Shown here: piece after piece, positions 4,836 to 5,165 of the stretch
How the letters are laid out: the number at the start of each line of letters is the position of its first letter
Position numbering within the stretch: the stretch's first letter is position 1
Origin: Planctomycetota bacterium
Lineage (GTDB): Bacteria > Planctomycetota > Planctomycetia > Pirellulales > Pirellulaceae
Direction of reading: 5' to 3'
Length of the DNA: 5,165 nt
NCBI GenBank assembly: GCA_019347795.1
Contig: JAHWKS010000490.1
Coordinates: 1-5,165 of the forward strand
Notes under the pieces: model-generated
Told to the model about the DNA's origin: nothing
Databases searched by the model: none
The model's input: the letters and a program-made list of their open reading frames with translations, nothing else
Made by a program: the position numbers and the translations under genes

Positions 4836-5165
4836 ATGTACAACCGCATTCTGATCGCGAACCGCGGGGAGATCGCCCTGCGGATCATCCGCGCCTGCCG
4901 GGAGCTGGGGATCGAGACGGTCGCCATCTACAGCCAGGCCGACCGCGACGCCGCCTACCTGGAGCTGGCCGACGAGGCCTACTGCGTCGGCCCCGCCAAA
5001 AGTTCGCAAAGCTATCTGAAGATCGCTCACGTGATCAGCGCGGCCGAAGTGGGCAATGTCGAGGCTATCCATCCCGGCTACGGCTTCCTCTCGGAGAACT
5101 CGCACTTCGCGAATGTCTGCCGCGATTGCCAGATCGACTTCATCGGCCCTTCCCCCGAAGCGATG
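4836..5165 (+). CDS. accC: Biotin carboxylase subunit of acetyl-CoA carboxylase, N-terminal part (3' end beyond window)
   Basis: The 110 visible residues are the pre-ATP-grasp N-terminal domain of biotin carboxylase, which uses ATP and bicarbonate to carboxylate the biotin on AccB. Diagnostic segments are [21 protein letters not shown] (from residue 5), the Ser-Gln-Ala-Asp-Arg-Asp stretch at 33-38, SSQSYL (56-61) and [12 protein letters not shown] (77-88), followed by FIGPSPEAM, where the ATP-grasp part begins. A full protein is about 450 residues, so roughly three quarters is missing at the window end. The ATG at 4836 is 11 bases after the accB stop and has no clear Shine-Dalgarno sequence, suggesting translational coupling to accB. 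Pyruvate or propionyl-CoA carboxylases share this domain, but the adjacent accB identifies it as AccC. Confidence 0.96.
   Translation, partial: MYNRILIANRGEIALRIIRACRELGIETVAIYSQADRDAAYLELADEAYCVGPAKSSQSYLKIAHVISAAEVGNVEAIHPGYGFLSENSHFANVCRDCQIDFIGPSPEAM

Noticed and set aside
4674..5105. Minus-strand open frame of 143 codons
   Set aside because: It is antisense to the biotinyl domain of accB and the start of accC, both unmistakable.
1..5165. CRISPR array, tRNA, rRNA, insertion sequence or phage genes
   Set aside because: No regularly spaced direct repeats, cloverleaf, rRNA-like stretch, transposase or phage-type protein was seen on either strand.

Overview
This window looks like chromosomal DNA from a GC-rich bacterium, most likely a planctomycete. 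That assignment is an inference. It rests on the small helix-turn-helix/AT-hook protein at 966-1490, whose family I associate with planctomycetes, on the intergenic palindrome at 4204-4288, and on the general codon and base composition. Housekeeping genes (NAD synthetase, biotin carboxyl carrier protein, biotin carboxylase) alternate with small, poorly known genes.

Layout. Positions 1-564 (minus) hold the N-terminal nitrilase domain of a glutamine-dependent NAD synthetase, cut by the window edge. After a gap without a gene (565-780) comes a 54-residue protein gene (781-945, plus). It converges on a 174-residue basic DNA-binding-like protein gene (966-1490, minus), and the two products end in the same short helical motif. 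The DNA-binding protein has a plausible sigma70-type promoter whose -10 box sits inside a 21-bp inverted repeat. Upstream of it, on the same strand, is a SprT-like zinc metallopeptidase with a C-terminal SH3-like domain (1609-2385, minus). It is divergent from a small coiled-coil lipoprotein gene (2496-2885, plus).

The right half reads as a plus-strand operon: an M24-family aminopeptidase P / Xaa-Pro peptidase (3102-4202), accB (4330-4824) and accC (4836 to the window end). AccB and AccC are the carrier and carboxylase subunits that make carboxybiotin for malonyl-CoA synthesis. In many bacteria efp lies between such a peptidase gene and accBC. Here it is absent, and the gap holds an 85-bp REP-like palindrome starting just after the peptidase stop codon.

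The most interesting non-coding signal is the leader of this operon. Positions 3009-3097 can fold into a three-way junction closed by a perfect 10-bp helix, and the 3' strand of that helix contains the Shine-Dalgarno sequence of the peptidase gene. Two tandem inverted repeats (2949-2969 and 2970-2999) lie directly upstream. This is a candidate cis-regulatory RNA controlling entry into an operon for fatty-acid precursor synthesis. It is an inference from one sequence and needs a covariation test.
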